A stretch of DNA of 64,000 bases from Bradyrhizobium algeriense (GTDB taxonomy: Bacteria > Pseudomonadota > Alphaproteobacteria > Rhizobiales > Xanthobacteraceae): contig NZ_JAZHRV010000001.1 in assembly GCF_036924595.1 (NCBI RefSeq), forward strand, positions 1,798,001 through 1,862,000, in the 5' to 3' direction. A model generated the notes under the pieces. That model was not told where the DNA came from. It ran no database searches and saw only the letters and a program-made list of their open reading frames with translations. How positions within the stretch are numbered: the first letter of the stretch is position 1; the number at the start of each line of letters is the position of its first letter. Positions 24,643 to 35,670 of the stretch are shown here, in pieces. A program made the translations under genes and the position numbers.

Positions 24643-26295
24643 ATGAACGCCCCGACCGCCTTCCCTGACCAAAAACCCGTTCCGCCCTACAAGCATACGC
24701 CGCTGTTTCCGCTGGGACCGGACACCACGCCCTACAAGAAGATCACGGCCGAGGGCGTGCGTGTCGAAAAGGTGCTCGGTAAGGACATGCTCGTCGTGTC
24801 GCGCGAGGCGTTGCGGGCGCTGTCGGAGGCTGCGTTCGGCGACATCAATCATTACCTGCGGCCGGGCCACCTGAAGCAGTTGCGCTCGATCCTGGAAGAC
24901 AAGGAAGCCAGCGACAACGACAAGTTCGTTGCGTTCGATTTCCTGAAGAACGCCAACATCGCAGCCGGCGGCGTGCTGCCGATGTGCCAGGATACCGGCA
25001 CCGCGATCATCATGGGCAAGAAGGGCTGCAACGTCATCACCGACGGCGACGATGAGGCCGCGCTCTCGGAAGGCGCGCGCGACGCTTACTTGCGCCGTAA
25101 CCTGCGCTACTCGCAGGTGGCGCCGCTGTCGATGTATGAGGAAAAGAACACCGCCAACAACATGCCGGCGCAGTGCGAGATCTACGCCGAGGGAGATGAC
25201 GCCTACAAGTTCATGTTCATGGCCAAGGGCGGCGGCTCCGCCAACAAGAGTTTTCTGTTCCAGGCGACTCCATCCGTTCTGACCAAGGATCGCCTGCTGG
25301 CGTTCCTGAAAGAGAAGGTGCTCACGCTCGGCACCGCGGCGTGCCCGCCGTATCACCTTGCGATCGTGATCGGCGGCACTTCCGCCGAGCTCTGCATGAA
25401 GACCGTAAAACTTGCATCCGCGCGTTATCTCGACGCGCTGCCCACCCAAGGCTCGGCGGATGGCAACGCGTTCCGCGACCTGGAGATGGAGCAGGAAATT
25501 CTCAAGATGACGCAGTCGCTCGGCGTCGGCGCGCAGTTCGGCGGCAAGTATTTCTGCCACGACGTGCGCGTGATCCGGATGCCTCGCCATGGCGCGTCGC
25601 TGCCGATCGGACTCGGCGTGTCCTGTTCGGCGGATCGCCAAGTGCTCGGCAAAATTACAAAAGACGGCGTCTATCTTGAGGAGCTCGAGCACAATCCGGC
25701 GCAATATCTGCCGGCCGTCGAACAGTCGCTCGGCGGCGAGGTCGTCAAGATCGATCTCAACAAACCGATGAAGGAGATTCTGGCGACGCTGTCGCAATAT
25801 CCGATCAAGACGCGCGTCTCGATGACCGGCACTATGATCGTGGCCCGCGATTCCGCGCACGCCAAACTGCGCGAGCGGCTGGAGAAGGGCGAGCCGCTGC
25901 CGGATTACTTCAAGAACCATCCGGTGTATTACGCCGGTCCCGCCAAGACGCCCGACGGCTACGCCTCCGGCGCGTTCGGTCCGACTACCGCAGGTCGGAT
26001 GGATTCCTTCGTCGACCAGTTCCAGGCGGCTGGCGGATCGATGGTGATGGTGGCCAAGGGCAACCGTGCGGTCGCGGTGCGTGAGGCCTGCAAGAAGCAC
26101 GGCGGCTTCTATCTCGGCTCGATCGGCGGTGCTGCGGCGAACCTCGCCGAGCACTGCATCAAGAAGGTCGAGGTCGTCGAATACCCCGAACTCGGCATGG
26201 AAGCGATCTGGCGCATCGAGGTCGAGGATTTCCCGGCCTTCATCATCATCGACGACAAGGGCAACGACTTCTTCAAGGAATTGAATCTGGGGTGA
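24643..26295 (+). CDS. fumarate hydratase class I, iron-sulfur type
   Basis: The 550-residue protein is the fused (alpha plus beta) class I form that interconverts fumarate and malate in the TCA cycle with a [4Fe-4S] cluster. The three cluster cysteines are Cys115 (LPMCQDTGT), Cys234 (TAACPPYH) and Cys328 (GVSCSADR). Their spacing (119 and 94) equals that of E. coli FumA. The C-terminal Fe-S hydro-lyase beta domain has [25 protein letters not shown] (quoted in part). The gene ends in a 4-bp overlap with the DUF429 gene. The cluster makes it oxygen-sensitive. Confidence 0.96.
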   Translation: MNAPTAFPDQKPVPPYKHTPLFPLGPDTTPYKKITAEGVRVEKVLGKDMLVVSREALRALSEAAFGDINHYLRPGHLKQLRSILEDKEASDNDKFVAFDFLKNANIAAGGVLPMCQDTGTAIIMGKKGCNVITDGDDEAALSEGARDAYLRRNLRYSQVAPLSMYEEKNTANNMPAQCEIYAEGDDAYKFMFMAKGGGSANKSFLFQATPSVLTKDRLLAFLKEKVLTLGTAACPPYHLAIVIGGTSAELCMKTVKLASARYLDALPTQGSADGNAFRDLEMEQEILKMTQSLGVGAQFGGKYFCHDVRVIRMPRHGASLPIGLGVSCSADRQVLGKITKDGVYLEELEHNPAQYLPAVEQSLGGEVVKIDLNKPMKEILATLSQYPIKTRVSMTGTMIVARDSAHAKLRERLEKGEPLPDYFKNHPVYYAGPAKTPDGYASGAFGPTTAGRMDSFVDQFQAAGGSMVMVAKGNRAVAVREACKKHGGFYLGSIGGAAANLAEHCIKKVEVVEYPELGMEAIWRIEVEDFPAFIIIDDKGNDFFKELNLG

Positions 26296-26966
26296 GGGCG
26301 CTGGGCCTCGACGGGTTCAGCAAGGGGTGGGTCGCCGTATGCCTCGATGGCAACCGGCAAACAATCTCCTTCCACGCTGATATTGTGGATGCGCTGGCGC
26401 GCCCGTTCCACCGTGCCGGCATCGATATCCCGGTCGGCATGACCGATGACGGCGAGCGTGATTGTGATCGACTCGCGCGTGAAAGACTCCGCCCGCATAC
26501 GTCGCGCGTCTTCACGGGCGCGCGGCGCTGGCTTTGGCAGGAGTTCGATGATCCGGACAAGGCCAACAAGGACGCGCTAGGCCGCGGCCAGAAACGAGTG
26601 TCGCGGCAGCTCTGGCATCTCGGCCCGAAGATTTCGGAGGTCGACGCCTTCGTTCGCGCGCATCCCGCACGCGATATCCGCGAGGTCCATCCTGAACTTG
26701 TCTTCCTGCGGATGAACGGCTGCGAGCCGCTTCCGCCGAAGAAGTCGGAGGAGGGCGATGCGCTCCGCCGCAGGCTGCTCAAGCGCTTTGGCTTTCGCGA
26801 GATCGACGAGTGGCTGAGCGAGGCACGCATCGGCACCGGCGCCAAGCGCGACGATGTGCTGGACGCCTGCGCGGTTGCGATTGCAGCACGGGAGCCGCAG
26901 GGCTGCGTTCCGGAGGGGGCGCCGCCATTGGACGTGCACGGCCTGCCGATGCAGATCTGGTTCTAG
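26292..26966 (+). CDS. DUF429 family protein (predicted RNase H-like fold)
   Basis: The gene starts with GTG overlapping the fumarase stop (GTGA), so translation is likely coupled. The 224 residues begin with an RNase-H-like first strand carrying an aspartate ([19 protein letters not shown]). They include [22 protein letters not shown] and a helical insert, [13 protein letters not shown], and the end [15 protein letters not shown], all typical of DUF429. The family is predicted to be a nuclease, but no substrate is known. Its tie to fumarase is positional only. Confidence 0.85.
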   Translation: MRALGLDGFSKGWVAVCLDGNRQTISFHADIVDALARPFHRAGIDIPVGMTDDGERDCDRLARERLRPHTSRVFTGARRWLWQEFDDPDKANKDALGRGQKRVSRQLWHLGPKISEVDAFVRAHPARDIREVHPELVFLRMNGCEPLPPKKSEEGDALRRRLLKRFGFREIDEWLSEARIGTGAKRDDVLDACAVAIAAREPQGCVPEGAPPLDVHGLPMQIWF

Positions 26967-27044
26967 GGATACTTCTGCAGGGTAGTAAAAATTCCGCCTC
27001 AAAATGAGTTGCGTACCTCAAAAACCCTCTGCTAGGTTACCGCC

Positions 27045-28088
27045 ATGAAGGAAGAGGTCGCGAGCGCGCCGCTGACGCTGAGGGACATCGCCCGCCAGGC
27101 CGGCGTCAGCCTCGCCACCGTCGACCGCGTGCTGCACAACCGCCCCGGCGTGCGGCCGGACACCGTGCGGCGCGTGAGGGAGGCGATCGAGCGTAACGCC
27201 TTCCAGCCGCATGTCGCGGCGGCCGAACTCGCCCGCGGCCGTGCGCGGCGCTTTGCCTTCGTGATGCCGTCGGGCCCGAACCTCTTCATGCAGCAGATCG
27301 AGGCCTATCTCGGCGAGATGTCGGGCTGGCTTTCGGCGCGCCGTCTTTCGGTCGAGGTAATCGCAACCGACGTGTTCGATCCGATGGTGCTGACCGACTG
27401 CCTTGAGCAGCTCGCCGGGGATTTCGATGGCGTGGCGGTAGTCGCGCTCGATCATCCGAGCGTGCGGGCAGCGATCAATGATCTCGTCGATAGCGGTACC
27501 GAAATCGTGACGTTGGTATCGGACGTGCCGTCTTCGCGGCGTCACCACTATGTTGGCATCGACAATATCGCGGCCGGCCGCTCCGCGGGCGCGCTGGTTG
27601 GCCGCCTGGTGCGCGCGCGCCAGGGCAAGGTCGCGATCATCGCGGGCTCGCAAGGCCTGCGCGACCACGCCGAACGCATCTTCGGCTTCAACCAGGTGAT
27701 GGCGTCCGAATTCGCAGGCCTCGATGTGCTGCCGGTGCTCGAAGGCCGCGACGACGATGCGCGCTCGGAAGAGCTGACCGCACGCCTGCTGCGTGATCAT
27801 CCGGACATGGTCGGCCTCTACAATGTCGGCGCCGGGACGCCGGGTGTCGCCAAGGCGCTGATCGAGTCCGGGCGCGACAAGCAGGTCGTATTCGTCGGCC
27901 ACGACGTCACAGTGCTGACACGCAAGCTGCTGCTGCAGGGCGTGATGGATGCCGCGATCTCGCAGAACCCGGGACATGAAGCGCGCGCCGCCGTGCGGGT
28001 GCTGCTGGCGCTTGCGCGCGGCGAGCCGATCTTGAGTGAGCAGGAGAAGATCCGGATCGACATCGTGATGCGGGACAATCTGCCGTAA
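27045..28088 (+). CDS. LacI-family transcriptional regulator, probable xylose regulator
   Basis: The N-terminal LacI helix-turn-helix is clear (TLRDIARQAGVSLATVDRVL with the hinge RRVREAIERNAF). A type I periplasmic-binding-protein-like domain from about 65 to 345 follows, with GSQGLRDHAERIFGFNQVM and LYNVGAGTPGVAKAL, which should bind a sugar. It precedes xylB, xylA and the ABC genes on the same strand and probably controls them. The sugar and operator are inferred from context; I found no obvious operator in the gaps. Confidence 0.88.
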   Translation: MKEEVASAPLTLRDIARQAGVSLATVDRVLHNRPGVRPDTVRRVREAIERNAFQPHVAAAELARGRARRFAFVMPSGPNLFMQQIEAYLGEMSGWLSARRLSVEVIATDVFDPMVLTDCLEQLAGDFDGVAVVALDHPSVRAAINDLVDSGTEIVTLVSDVPSSRRHHYVGIDNIAAGRSAGALVGRLVRARQGKVAIIAGSQGLRDHAERIFGFNQVMASEFAGLDVLPVLEGRDDDARSEELTARLLRDHPDMVGLYNVGAGTPGVAKALIESGRDKQVVFVGHDVTVLTRKLLLQGVMDAAISQNPGHEARAAVRVLLALARGEPILSEQEKIRIDIVMRDNLP

Positions 28089-28187
28089 TCGGAGCGGCCG
28101 GACGACAGGCGACATTGCAAGACGGCTCTCGTGCGGGAAAGGCGACGCAGTTCGCACACCGCGCAGAGCCGGAAGGGAGGATGGTTC

Positions 28188-29642
28188 GTGTATCTCGGAA
28201 TGGACATCGGCACGTCCGGTGTGAAGGCGGTACTCGTGAACGAGGCTGGCGCCGTTATCGCCACTGCCGCGCGTGAGCTTGCGCTGTCGCATCCCGCACC
28301 GCTGTGGTCCGAGCAGGACCCCGATGCCTGGGTCGATGCCGCGATCGGCGCCGTCGATGATCTCGCGGCCGCGCATCCGCGCGAAACGGCTGCTGTCTGC
28401 GGCATCGGACTGTCCGGCCAGATGCACGGCGCGACACTGCTCGACGCCGCCGGCCGTCCCTTGCGTCCGGCCATCCTCTGGAACGATGGCCGTTCGCATG
28501 CCGAATGCGCCGAACTGGAGCGGCATTGTCCCGCGTTGCACGCGATCGCGGGCAACCTCGCGATGCCCGGCTTCACCGCGCCAAAGCTGTTGTGGGTGGC
28601 GCGGCACGAGCCCGAGACGTTCAGGAAACTGGCCAAGGTGCTGCTACCCAAGGCCTATGTCCGCTATCGCCTGACGGGCGAGATCGTCGAGGACATGTCG
28701 GACGCGGCGGGAACGCTATGGCTCGATGTCGGCCGGCGCCGTTGGTCCGAAGAACTGCTGCAGGCCACCGGTCTCGACATCAGCCACATGCCGCGCCTCG
28801 TCGAAGGCAGCCAGGCAAGCGCGATGCTTTCACCTGAACTCGCGCAGCGCTGGGGCATGACACAAAGCGTCGTGGTTGCCGGAGGCGCCGGTGATTGCGC
28901 CGCGAGTGCGATCGGGCTTGGCGCCATCGCGCCGGGCGACGCCTTCCTGTCGCTGGGAACATCGGGCGTTTTGTTCCGCGTCACCGACCGGTTTGCGCCG
29001 GCGGCGGCGTCAGCCGTGCATGCCTTCTGCCATGCGCTGCCCGGCCGCTGGCACCAGATGGGCGTGATGCTGGCGGCGGCGGCGTCGCTGGCCTGGTTGT
29101 CGGATGTGATGGCCACGCCGGCACCGGCGCTGCTCGCGCCGTTGGGCGACGTCGCAGACCGGCCGAGCCCCGTAAAATTCCTGCCTTACCTTGATGGCGA
29201 GCGCACGCCGCACAATGATGCGGCGGCGAGCGGTACGTTCGTCGGGCTTCGCAGCGCGAGCGGGCGTAACGAGATGGTACAGGCCGTGCTCGAAGGCGTG
29301 GCGTTTGCGGCGCGCGATAATCTCAATGCGCTGGGAAGCGCCAGTTCGAATATTACGGAGGTCGATTTCGTTGGCGGCGGATCGCGCTCGGCGCTGTGGG
29401 CGCAGATCTGCGCCGACGTGCTCGGCATTCCCGTCCACCGCGTCGAGGAGGGCGAGGTAGGGGCTGCGCTCGGCGCGGCGCGGCTCGGCCGGCTCGCCGC
29501 GACCGGCGAAGAGCCTCTGGATGTCTGCACGCGTCCGCGGCGGCTATCGACGTTCATGCCGCGCCCGTCGGCGGTCGCGGCCTATGACGACGCCTATCAT
29601 CAATGGCGAAAGCTCTATCCTGCGCTGAAGGAGTGTACTTAA
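28188..29642 (+). CDS. xylB: xylulokinase XylB
   Basis: XylB phosphorylates D-xylulose to xylulose-5-phosphate. The 484 residues begin with the FGGY-kinase ATP motif YLGMDIGTSGVKAVL. They contain GIGLSGQMHGATLLD, RPAILWNDGRS, the phosphate-binding VVAGGAGDCAASAIGLG, and the C-terminal FVGGGSRSALWAQICADVLG. The start is the GTG at 28188: GGAAGGGAGG lies seven bases upstream and the codon leads straight into the ATP motif; earlier in-frame codons look non-coding. xylA follows without any gap. Confidence 0.95.
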   Translation: MYLGMDIGTSGVKAVLVNEAGAVIATAARELALSHPAPLWSEQDPDAWVDAAIGAVDDLAAAHPRETAAVCGIGLSGQMHGATLLDAAGRPLRPAILWNDGRSHAECAELERHCPALHAIAGNLAMPGFTAPKLLWVARHEPETFRKLAKVLLPKAYVRYRLTGEIVEDMSDAAGTLWLDVGRRRWSEELLQATGLDISHMPRLVEGSQASAMLSPELAQRWGMTQSVVVAGGAGDCAASAIGLGAIAPGDAFLSLGTSGVLFRVTDRFAPAAASAVHAFCHALPGRWHQMGVMLAAAASLAWLSDVMATPAPALLAPLGDVADRPSPVKFLPYLDGERTPHNDAAASGTFVGLRSASGRNEMVQAVLEGVAFAARDNLNALGSASSNITEVDFVGGGSRSALWAQICADVLGIPVHRVEEGEVGAALGAARLGRLAATGEEPLDVCTRPRRLSTFMPRPSAVAAYDDAYHQWRKLYPALKECT

Positions 29643-30965
29643 GTGAACGCGGCATCCGAATTCTTCACCATCCGCACGCCGATCGCCTATGGCGGCGCGC
29701 AGGCCTCAACTCCGCTCGCCTTCCGCTGGTACGACAAGGACCGCGTCGTGCGCGGGCGACGGCTCGAAGATCATCTGCGCTTTGCGGTCTGTTACTGGCA
29801 TTCGTTCTGCTGGCCCGGGCTCGATCCGTTCGGCGGCGAGACTTTTCTGCGGCCCTGGCACCATGGCTCCGATGCGATGGCACAGGCGCGCGCCAAGGCC
29901 GATGTCGCCTTCGAACTGTTCCACCTGCTCGACGTTCCCTTCTTCGCCTTTCACGACGCGGATGCGGCGCCCGAGGGGCGGACGCTTGCCGAGTCCGTTG
30001 CCAATCTGAACGCCATCGCTGATGTCTTCGAACAGAAGATGGCGACAGCCAAGGTCCGTCTGCTCTGGGGCACGGCCAACTTGTTCTCGCATCGCCGCTA
30101 CATGGCGGGTGCTGCGACCAATCCGGATCCGGAGATTTTCACCTATGCCGCGGGGCAGGTGCGCGCCGCGCTCGAGGTGACGCATCGGCTCGGTGGCCAG
30201 AACTATGTGCTGTGGGGCGGGCGCGAGGGCTACGAGACGCTGCTCAACACCGACATCGGTCGCGAACTCGACCAGCTCGGCCGCTTCGTCTCGCTTGTCG
30301 TCGAGCACAAGCACAAGATCGGTTTCAAGGGCCCGATCCTGATCGAACCGAAGCCGAAGGAGCCTACCAAGCATCAATACGACTTCGACGTCGCGACCTG
30401 CTACGGCTTCCTGCAGCGCTATGACCTCTTGAAAGACGTCAAGCTCAATATCGAGCAGAACCACGCCATCCTCGCCGGCCATTCGTTCCAGCATGAGGTG
30501 GCCCTTGCGGAAGCGCTCGGAGTGTTCGGCTCGCTCGACATCAATCGCGGCGACGATTTGCTGGGCTGGGACACCGATCAGTTCGCGATGAACGTGTCGG
30601 AGCTGGTTCTGGTGTTCCACGAGATACTGAACCGCGGTGGCTTCACGTCGGGCGGGCTCAATTTCGATGCCAAGATCAGGCGCCAGTCGATCGATCCCGA
30701 CGATCTGATTCATGCCCATGTCGGCTCGATGGATGCCTGCGCACGCGCCTTCCTGGCCGCGGCCGACATGCTCGATGCGGGCGTGCTCACTGCGCCGCTC
30801 GCCGAGCGCTATAAAGGATGGGCCGGCGCCGAGGGGCGCGCGATCCTCGCGGGCCAGCATTCGCTGGCCGATCTCGCCGATCGCGCGATGGGGTCCGGGT
30901 TCGATCCGCAGCCGCGCTCGGGCCGTCAGGAATATCTGGAATCTCTGGTTAACCGGTACGTTTGA
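29643..30965 (+). CDS. xylA: xylose isomerase XylA
   Basis: XylA converts D-xylose to D-xylulose using two divalent metal ions. The 440 residues equal the E. coli-type (class II) length. Key segments are visible: [26 protein letters not shown] with catalytic His104, [50 protein letters not shown] and [13 protein letters not shown], which hold the metal-binding Glu/Asp/His residues. It starts with GTG directly after the xylB stop and precedes the transporter ATPase gene by 12 bp. Confidence 0.96.
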   Translation: MNAASEFFTIRTPIAYGGAQASTPLAFRWYDKDRVVRGRRLEDHLRFAVCYWHSFCWPGLDPFGGETFLRPWHHGSDAMAQARAKADVAFELFHLLDVPFFAFHDADAAPEGRTLAESVANLNAIADVFEQKMATAKVRLLWGTANLFSHRRYMAGAATNPDPEIFTYAAGQVRAALEVTHRLGGQNYVLWGGREGYETLLNTDIGRELDQLGRFVSLVVEHKHKIGFKGPILIEPKPKEPTKHQYDFDVATCYGFLQRYDLLKDVKLNIEQNHAILAGHSFQHEVALAEALGVFGSLDINRGDDLLGWDTDQFAMNVSELVLVFHEILNRGGFTSGGLNFDAKIRRQSIDPDDLIHAHVGSMDACARAFLAAADMLDAGVLTAPLAERYKGWAGAEGRAILAGQHSLADLADRAMGSGFDPQPRSGRQEYLESLVNRYV

Positions 30966-30977
30966 GCGAGGCCGTTC

Positions 30978-31741
<764 letters not shown>

Positions 31742-31742
<1 letters not shown>

Positions 31743-32824
31743 TGGCTCTGCCGATGGAATCCCCGATCTCCTTCACCAATGTCGGCCAGTCCAGGTGGTG
31801 GCAGCGCGGCGTGTTCGCGTCGCAAACCGCCTATGTCACGCTCGCGCTGGTCGTGCTGCTGATCGTGATGCATTTCGCGAGCCCCTTCTTCTTCACCCAA
31901 GGCAACATGCAGAACGTGGCGAAGAACTTTTCGTTCATCGCCATCGCCACCCTCGGCGTCACCTTCGTCATCATTACTGGCGGCATCGATCTTTCGGTCG
32001 GCTCGATGATGTGCTTCTCGGCCATGATCACCTCGATGATGATGACTGGCCTGTCGACGCCGGGCATGCCGGGGGCGTCGCTGTTCGTGCATTTCGCCGC
32101 CGACGGCAAGACCGTGGTCGCCAACGCGCCCGGTCTCATCCTCGTCGTCTCGGTGCTTGCGGGGCTCAGCGTGGCGCTGATCGTCGGCCTCGTCAACGGC
32201 TTCTGCATCGCCGTGCTCGGGCTGTCGCCGTTCGTGACCACGCTCGGCATGCTCTCGATCGTGCGCGGCCTCGGCTATGTCGTCTCGAACGGCCGCGGCA
32301 GTTTTCCGGGCGGGCCGGATGCCGACTATTTCTATGCGCTGACCTCGGGGGACGTGCTCGGCGTGCCCATGCCGTTCATCTATCTCGTGATCCTCGCGTT
32401 GCTCATGGCGGTCGCGCTGCACCATACGACGTTCGGCCGTCACGTCTTCGCGCTCGGCGGCAATGAGAAGGCGGCCGAACTTACCGGCATCTCGGTGGTG
32501 CGGGTCAAGATCGAGGTCTATGTAATCTGCGCGCTCGCCGCCGGCCTGCAGGGGATCATCATCTGCGGCTGGCTCGGCTCGGCGCCGGCGAACATGGCGA
32601 CCTCCTATGAGCTCACCGTGATCGCGGCCGCGGTGATCGGCGGCGCCAACCTTGCCGGCGGCATCGGTGGGCCGCTCGGCGCCATCGTCGGCTGCGTGCT
32701 GCTCGAGGTGATTCGCAATGGCCTCGTGCTCGCACAGGTCAGCTCCTACTGGCAGCAGACATTGGTGGGCGTGATCATCATCCTGGCGGTGCTGGTCGAC
32801 CGGGTCCGCTCGCGGATGCTGTGA
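31742..32824 (+). CDS. sugar ABC transporter permease, RbsC/XylH/FrcC family
   Basis: The 360 residues have about ten hydrophobic segments. The family markers VTFVIITGGIDLSVGS, GLSPFVTTLGMLSIVRGLGY, FALGGNEKAAELTGI and GGANLAGGIGGPLGA are present. It forms the inner-membrane channel for the sugar. Translation is coupled to the ATPase gene (ATGA-type overlap). The context with xylA and xylB points to D-xylose, although Frc-type systems also carry fructose, mannose or ribose. Confidence 0.93.
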
Positions 32825-32914
32825 GAGACACTGGCCGGGAGACAACAAGGCCTCGTCTATCCGCTCCCGGATCAGGCAATTGAGGATAGGCAATCAAACG
32901 TGTGGAGGGAACCA

Positions 32915-33847
32915 ATGAGGAAAGTTCTGCTTGCCGGCATGGCGATCGCGATGATGGTGACGCCGGCGCTCGCCCAGACCTACCGCTTCGTCATCGTGCC
33001 CAAGGCGATGAACAATCCGTTCTTCGATTTCGCGCGCGACGGCTGCCAGAAGCGCGCCAAGGAGCTCGGCAACATCGAATGCATCTACAGGGGGCCGGTC
33101 GAGCATGAGCCGGCAACGCAGGCGCAGATCATCCAGGACTTCGTCACGCAGAAGGTCGATGGCCTCGCGATCTCGGTCGCCGACGTCGCGGCCATGACCA
33201 AGTCGATCGAGGCGGCGAGTGCTGCCGGCATTCCCGTCATCACTTTCGATGCGGATGCGCCGGGGTCCAAGCGCATTGCCTATATCGGCACCAACAACAA
33301 GGAGTTCGGTGTCGCGCTTGGCAAGCAATTGCTGCAGCTCCGTCCCGAGGGCGGCAAATACGCCATGGTCTCGGGCGGGCCAGGCGCCAAGAACCTCGCC
33401 GAGCGCGTCGATGGCGTCCGTGAGGCGCTGAAGGGATCGAAATGGGTCGAGGTCGGTGGCTCACCGACGTTCTGCAACGACGATCCCGCGCTCGCCGTTC
33501 AGCAGATGACGGACCTGCGGACCGCAACGCCCGACCTCGCCGCGATCGTGCCGGTCGGCGGCTGGCCGATGTTCGCGCCGGAAGGCTTCAAGGCCTTCGC
33601 CAGCAAGAACAAGAAGGACATCGAGTCCGGCAAGTTCACCCTCGTCGTTGCAGATACGCTGAGGATGCAGCTCGAGCTGTTGCGTGACGGCTATGCCAAC
33701 GCGCTGACGGGGCAGCGGCCGTTCGAGATGGGCGAGAAGTCGATGGATGTCCTGCTCGCGATCAAGAAGGGCGGGAAGGTGCCGGAGATCGTCCATACCG
33801 GCCTCGATCTCGTCACCAAGGACAACGTCGCGCAGATGCTGAAATAG
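32915..33847 (+). CDS. sugar ABC transporter substrate-binding protein
   Basis: A short signal peptide (VLLAGMAIAMMVTPALAQ) is followed by a type I periplasmic binding protein: YRFVIVPKAMNNPFFDFARDG, a middle strand VDGLAISVAD, and GIPVITFDADAPGSKRIAYIG. Its length of 310 residues is normal. It should capture the sugar, probably xylose, and hand it to the permease. A TGGAGGGAACC ribosome site fixes the ATG at 32915. The gene ends the xyl operon, before a strong hairpin. Confidence 0.92.
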   Translation: MRKVLLAGMAIAMMVTPALAQTYRFVIVPKAMNNPFFDFARDGCQKRAKELGNIECIYRGPVEHEPATQAQIIQDFVTQKVDGLAISVADVAAMTKSIEAASAAGIPVITFDADAPGSKRIAYIGTNNKEFGVALGKQLLQLRPEGGKYAMVSGGPGAKNLAERVDGVREALKGSKWVEVGGSPTFCNDDPALAVQQMTDLRTATPDLAAIVPVGGWPMFAPEGFKAFASKNKKDIESGKFTLVVADTLRMQLELLRDGYANALTGQRPFEMGEKSMDVLLAIKKGGKVPEIVHTGLDLVTKDNVAQMLK

Positions 33848-33866
33848 GTCCAGCGTGAACGCGGAA

Positions 33867-33893
33867 ACGGTCCGGGGCAGGGCCCCGGACCGT
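33867..33893. terminator. strong hairpin between convergent genes
   Basis: A perfect 12-bp stem, ACGGTCCGGGGC and GCCCCGGACCGT, has a 3-nt loop. It lies 19 bp after the end of the xyl operon and before the convergent 98-aa gene. There is no T run, so it may work on either strand or as an mRNA 3' stabiliser. Confidence 0.65.
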
Positions 33894-33926
33894 CAGTTCC
33901 GATCTGATCGCGATCGATGGAGGCTC

Positions 33927-34223
33927 TTACGCCCGCGATCCCGTGAAGGGGAAGCTGCCCATCGGGCCGATGCCCATTTCGCCGGACATGCTGTCTCCGG
34001 AAACCTTGCCGGTGAAGGCAAGCGTCAGCGGCATCGGGTTGGTGATGGAGATCTTCCAGGCGACGTCGTCGCCGTTGACGGTGCCGTCAAATATTTCGCC
34101 GGAATTGCCGTCGGCGCCCTGGGTGCCGGTCAGCGTACCACCCGCGCTCGTCAGCGACAGCGTTGCATTGCGCTCGCCCATCGGCGTGCTCATGGTGATG
34201 TTCCAGTTTCCGTCCACGGCCAT
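33927..34223 (-). CDS. small beta-rich hypothetical protein (98 aa)
   Basis: The start ATG at 34223 gives MAVDGNWNITMSTPMGERNA. The protein is rich in alternating strand residues and Gly/Thr/Ser, and reads as a small beta barrel (LTLAFTGKVSGDSMSGEMGI). It has no signal peptide and no cysteines. Similar short proteins occur in Rhizobiales with no known role. The frame is open upstream, but that part has no coding character. Confidence 0.6.
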   Translation of the reverse strand: MAVDGNWNITMSTPMGERNATLSLTSAGGTLTGTQGADGNSGEIFDGTVNGDDVAWKISITNPMPLTLAFTGKVSGDSMSGEMGIGPMGSFPFTGSRA

Positions 34224-34353
34224 CTTTGTCTCCCCGACATTTCTTCCCGGCAAACCGGAATGGTTTGCGAGATCCCGCCAACTCGACCGGCGGTATAGCC
34301 TATCTCGCCATACAAGCCCAACCGTCTCAAGCGTCCTTTTGACGCGTATTTCT

Positions 34354-34911
34354 TTAGGCGCGCTGGGCGGCAGCGCGAAGCCGGCTACCGACCAAGACAC
34401 GAAACGCGATGTATTGAATTGCGAAGGCGGCAATCTTGGCGCCGACCAGTACGACGGTCACGTAGAACGTCCACAGCTTCATGTCGCCGGTCATGGCGAC
34501 GCCGATGGTGCCGGCGGCGAGCACGAAGCACAGCGCGGCCCAGGCATAGCCCGCGAAGGTGACGTATTCGGGAATGGTCTGTGTCACGATCGGCGGCATA
34601 TAGCGCAACATCCAGCCGCGCTTGAGCATGATGACGCCGATCGCAAAATGCCCGATCGCGGGCTTCGCCAGCACGAAGCGGGGGTCGTGGGTCAAAAGCG
34701 TCGCGCTGCCGAGCACGATGACGAGCGCGAGGCTCGCCCAGGTCATGTAGCCGAGCTCCTTGCCCTTGACGCGCGAGTAGATCACTTGTGCGATGGCGCC
34801 TGCGATCGCGACGCCGGTCGCCAGCAGCACATTGTCGGTGGTGAGGTAGATCGCGATGAACAGGATGGTGGAGAAAAAATCGGCGCCCAGTCTGGCGAAT
34901 ACGTCCTTCAT
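34354..34911 (-). CDS. septation protein IspZ/YciB-like membrane protein
   Basis: The 185 residues contain five membrane segments in the IspZ (intracellular septation protein A) pattern: DFFSTILFIAIYLTTDN, VAIAGAIAQVIYSRVKGKELG, DPRFVLAKPAIGHFAIGVIML and KLWTFYVTVVLVGAKIAAF. IspZ-type proteins help keep envelope integrity and interact with division and elongation proteins. This gene follows, by 44 bp, the membrane gene at 34956, and both read from the promoter with the TetR-type operators. It may be a paralogue of the main ispZ. The ATG at 34911 matches the family's start. Confidence 0.75.
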   Translation of the reverse strand: MKDVFARLGADFFSTILFIAIYLTTDNVLLATGVAIAGAIAQVIYSRVKGKELGYMTWASLALVIVLGSATLLTHDPRFVLAKPAIGHFAIGVIMLKRGWMLRYMPPIVTQTIPEYVTFAGYAWAALCFVLAAGTIGVAMTGDMKLWTFYVTVVLVGAKIAAFAIQYIAFRVLVGSRLRAAAQRA

Positions 34912-34955
34912 CGGCTTGCTTTCTGCTGGAGGATTGTTGCGGATCGAAAGGGTAC

Positions 34956-35534
34956 TTAGTGGGTGCCCGGTAGGGCGTTGGCCGGCGCGGAGCCATACTT
35001 TGTCTTGCGATATTGTGGATACCAAGTCGTGAAATAGGCGGCGCTGTTGCGGGCGGCGAAGGCGATCACGAGCCCGGACCAGAGCGGCACGCCCGGCACG
35101 TAGATCATCAGCACGTTACCCGCGATCATCAGGACAAAGGCGCCGGTCCATGCCCAGGTGATGATATAGATCGCTTTCTTGAAACCGGGCAGCTTCGCCG
35201 TCTCGGCATCGACCTCCTCGAGCGCATATTGCAGCACGAACGGTTTGCGGATGACGAGCGACGCCAGCGATATTGCAAGCACGCCGATATCAACTGTCAG
35301 CTTGACAACCGAATGACTCAAGTTCGGATCGATCAGCGCGATGTATGCGCCGAGTGCGGCGAACACGACGGCGCAGCCTGCGCCGAGCATCTTGATCGAA
35401 CGGCCGCGGTAGACGTCGATGCCGATGACGGCGAGGCAGATCCCGGCCGATGCGAACAGGCTGATCTCGGCGGAGGTCACCAGCATCAGCAGGGCGAACG
35501 AACCGAATGGGGCGAGGATCAGGAAGATGGTCAT
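34956..35534 (-). CDS. hypothetical integral membrane protein (192 aa), operator-controlled
   Basis: About five membrane segments are visible (FLILAPFGSFALLMLV, SLFASAGICLAVIGIDV, MLGAGCAVVFAALGAYIAL, DIGVLAISLASLVI, AIYIITWAWTGAFVLMIAG). A loop RKPFVLQYALEEVDAETAKLPGF precedes the last pair. No catalytic motif is seen. It is the first gene behind the promoter at 35552-35623, with perfect and imperfect copies of the 19-bp TetR-type operator, and leads into the IspZ-like gene. I recognise no named family. Confidence 0.7.
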   Translation of the reverse strand: MTIFLILAPFGSFALLMLVTSAEISLFASAGICLAVIGIDVYRGRSIKMLGAGCAVVFAALGAYIALIDPNLSHSVVKLTVDIGVLAISLASLVIRKPFVLQYALEEVDAETAKLPGFKKAIYIITWAWTGAFVLMIAGNVLMIYVPGVPLWSGLVIAFAARNSAAYFTTWYPQYRKTKYGSAPANALPGTH

Positions 35535-35551
35535 GGCAGCCTCTCGGGCTA

Positions 35552-35623
35552 ATCTTTACATCGTAAAGATACACTATGGGCAGGGTCGGGAGTCGTCAAG
35601 AAAAATCTTTACAGTGTCAAAAT
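35552..35623 (-). promoter_or_regulatory. promoter flanked by two TetR-type operators, copy A
   Basis: On the minus strand TTGACG (35594-35599), a 17-bp spacer and TAGTGT (35571-35576) form a sigma-70-like promoter. Operator 1, ATCTTTACATCGTAAAGAT (35552-35570), has perfect 8-bp arms and begins right after the -10 box. Operator 2 (35605-35623) is ATCTTTACAGTGTCAAAAT, five bases upstream of the -35 box. The cassette drives the genes at 34956 and 34354. The same arrangement is repeated at 37649-37721. Confidence 0.8.
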
Positions 35624-35670
35624 AAAACCAGCTAAGTGAGAAATCAACGTATTTGCAATGGCTTGTGGTC

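Noticed and set aside
24496..26154. 552-aa minus-strand frame opposite the fumarase gene
   Set aside because: The plus strand carries all three fumarase cluster cysteines with exact spacing; the antisense frame has no recognisable features.
34956..35534. Idea that this membrane protein is a light-driven rhodopsin fed by the carotenoid oxygenase
   Set aside because: It has about five segments and no seventh helix with a retinal-binding lysine, so the rhodopsin idea is not supported.
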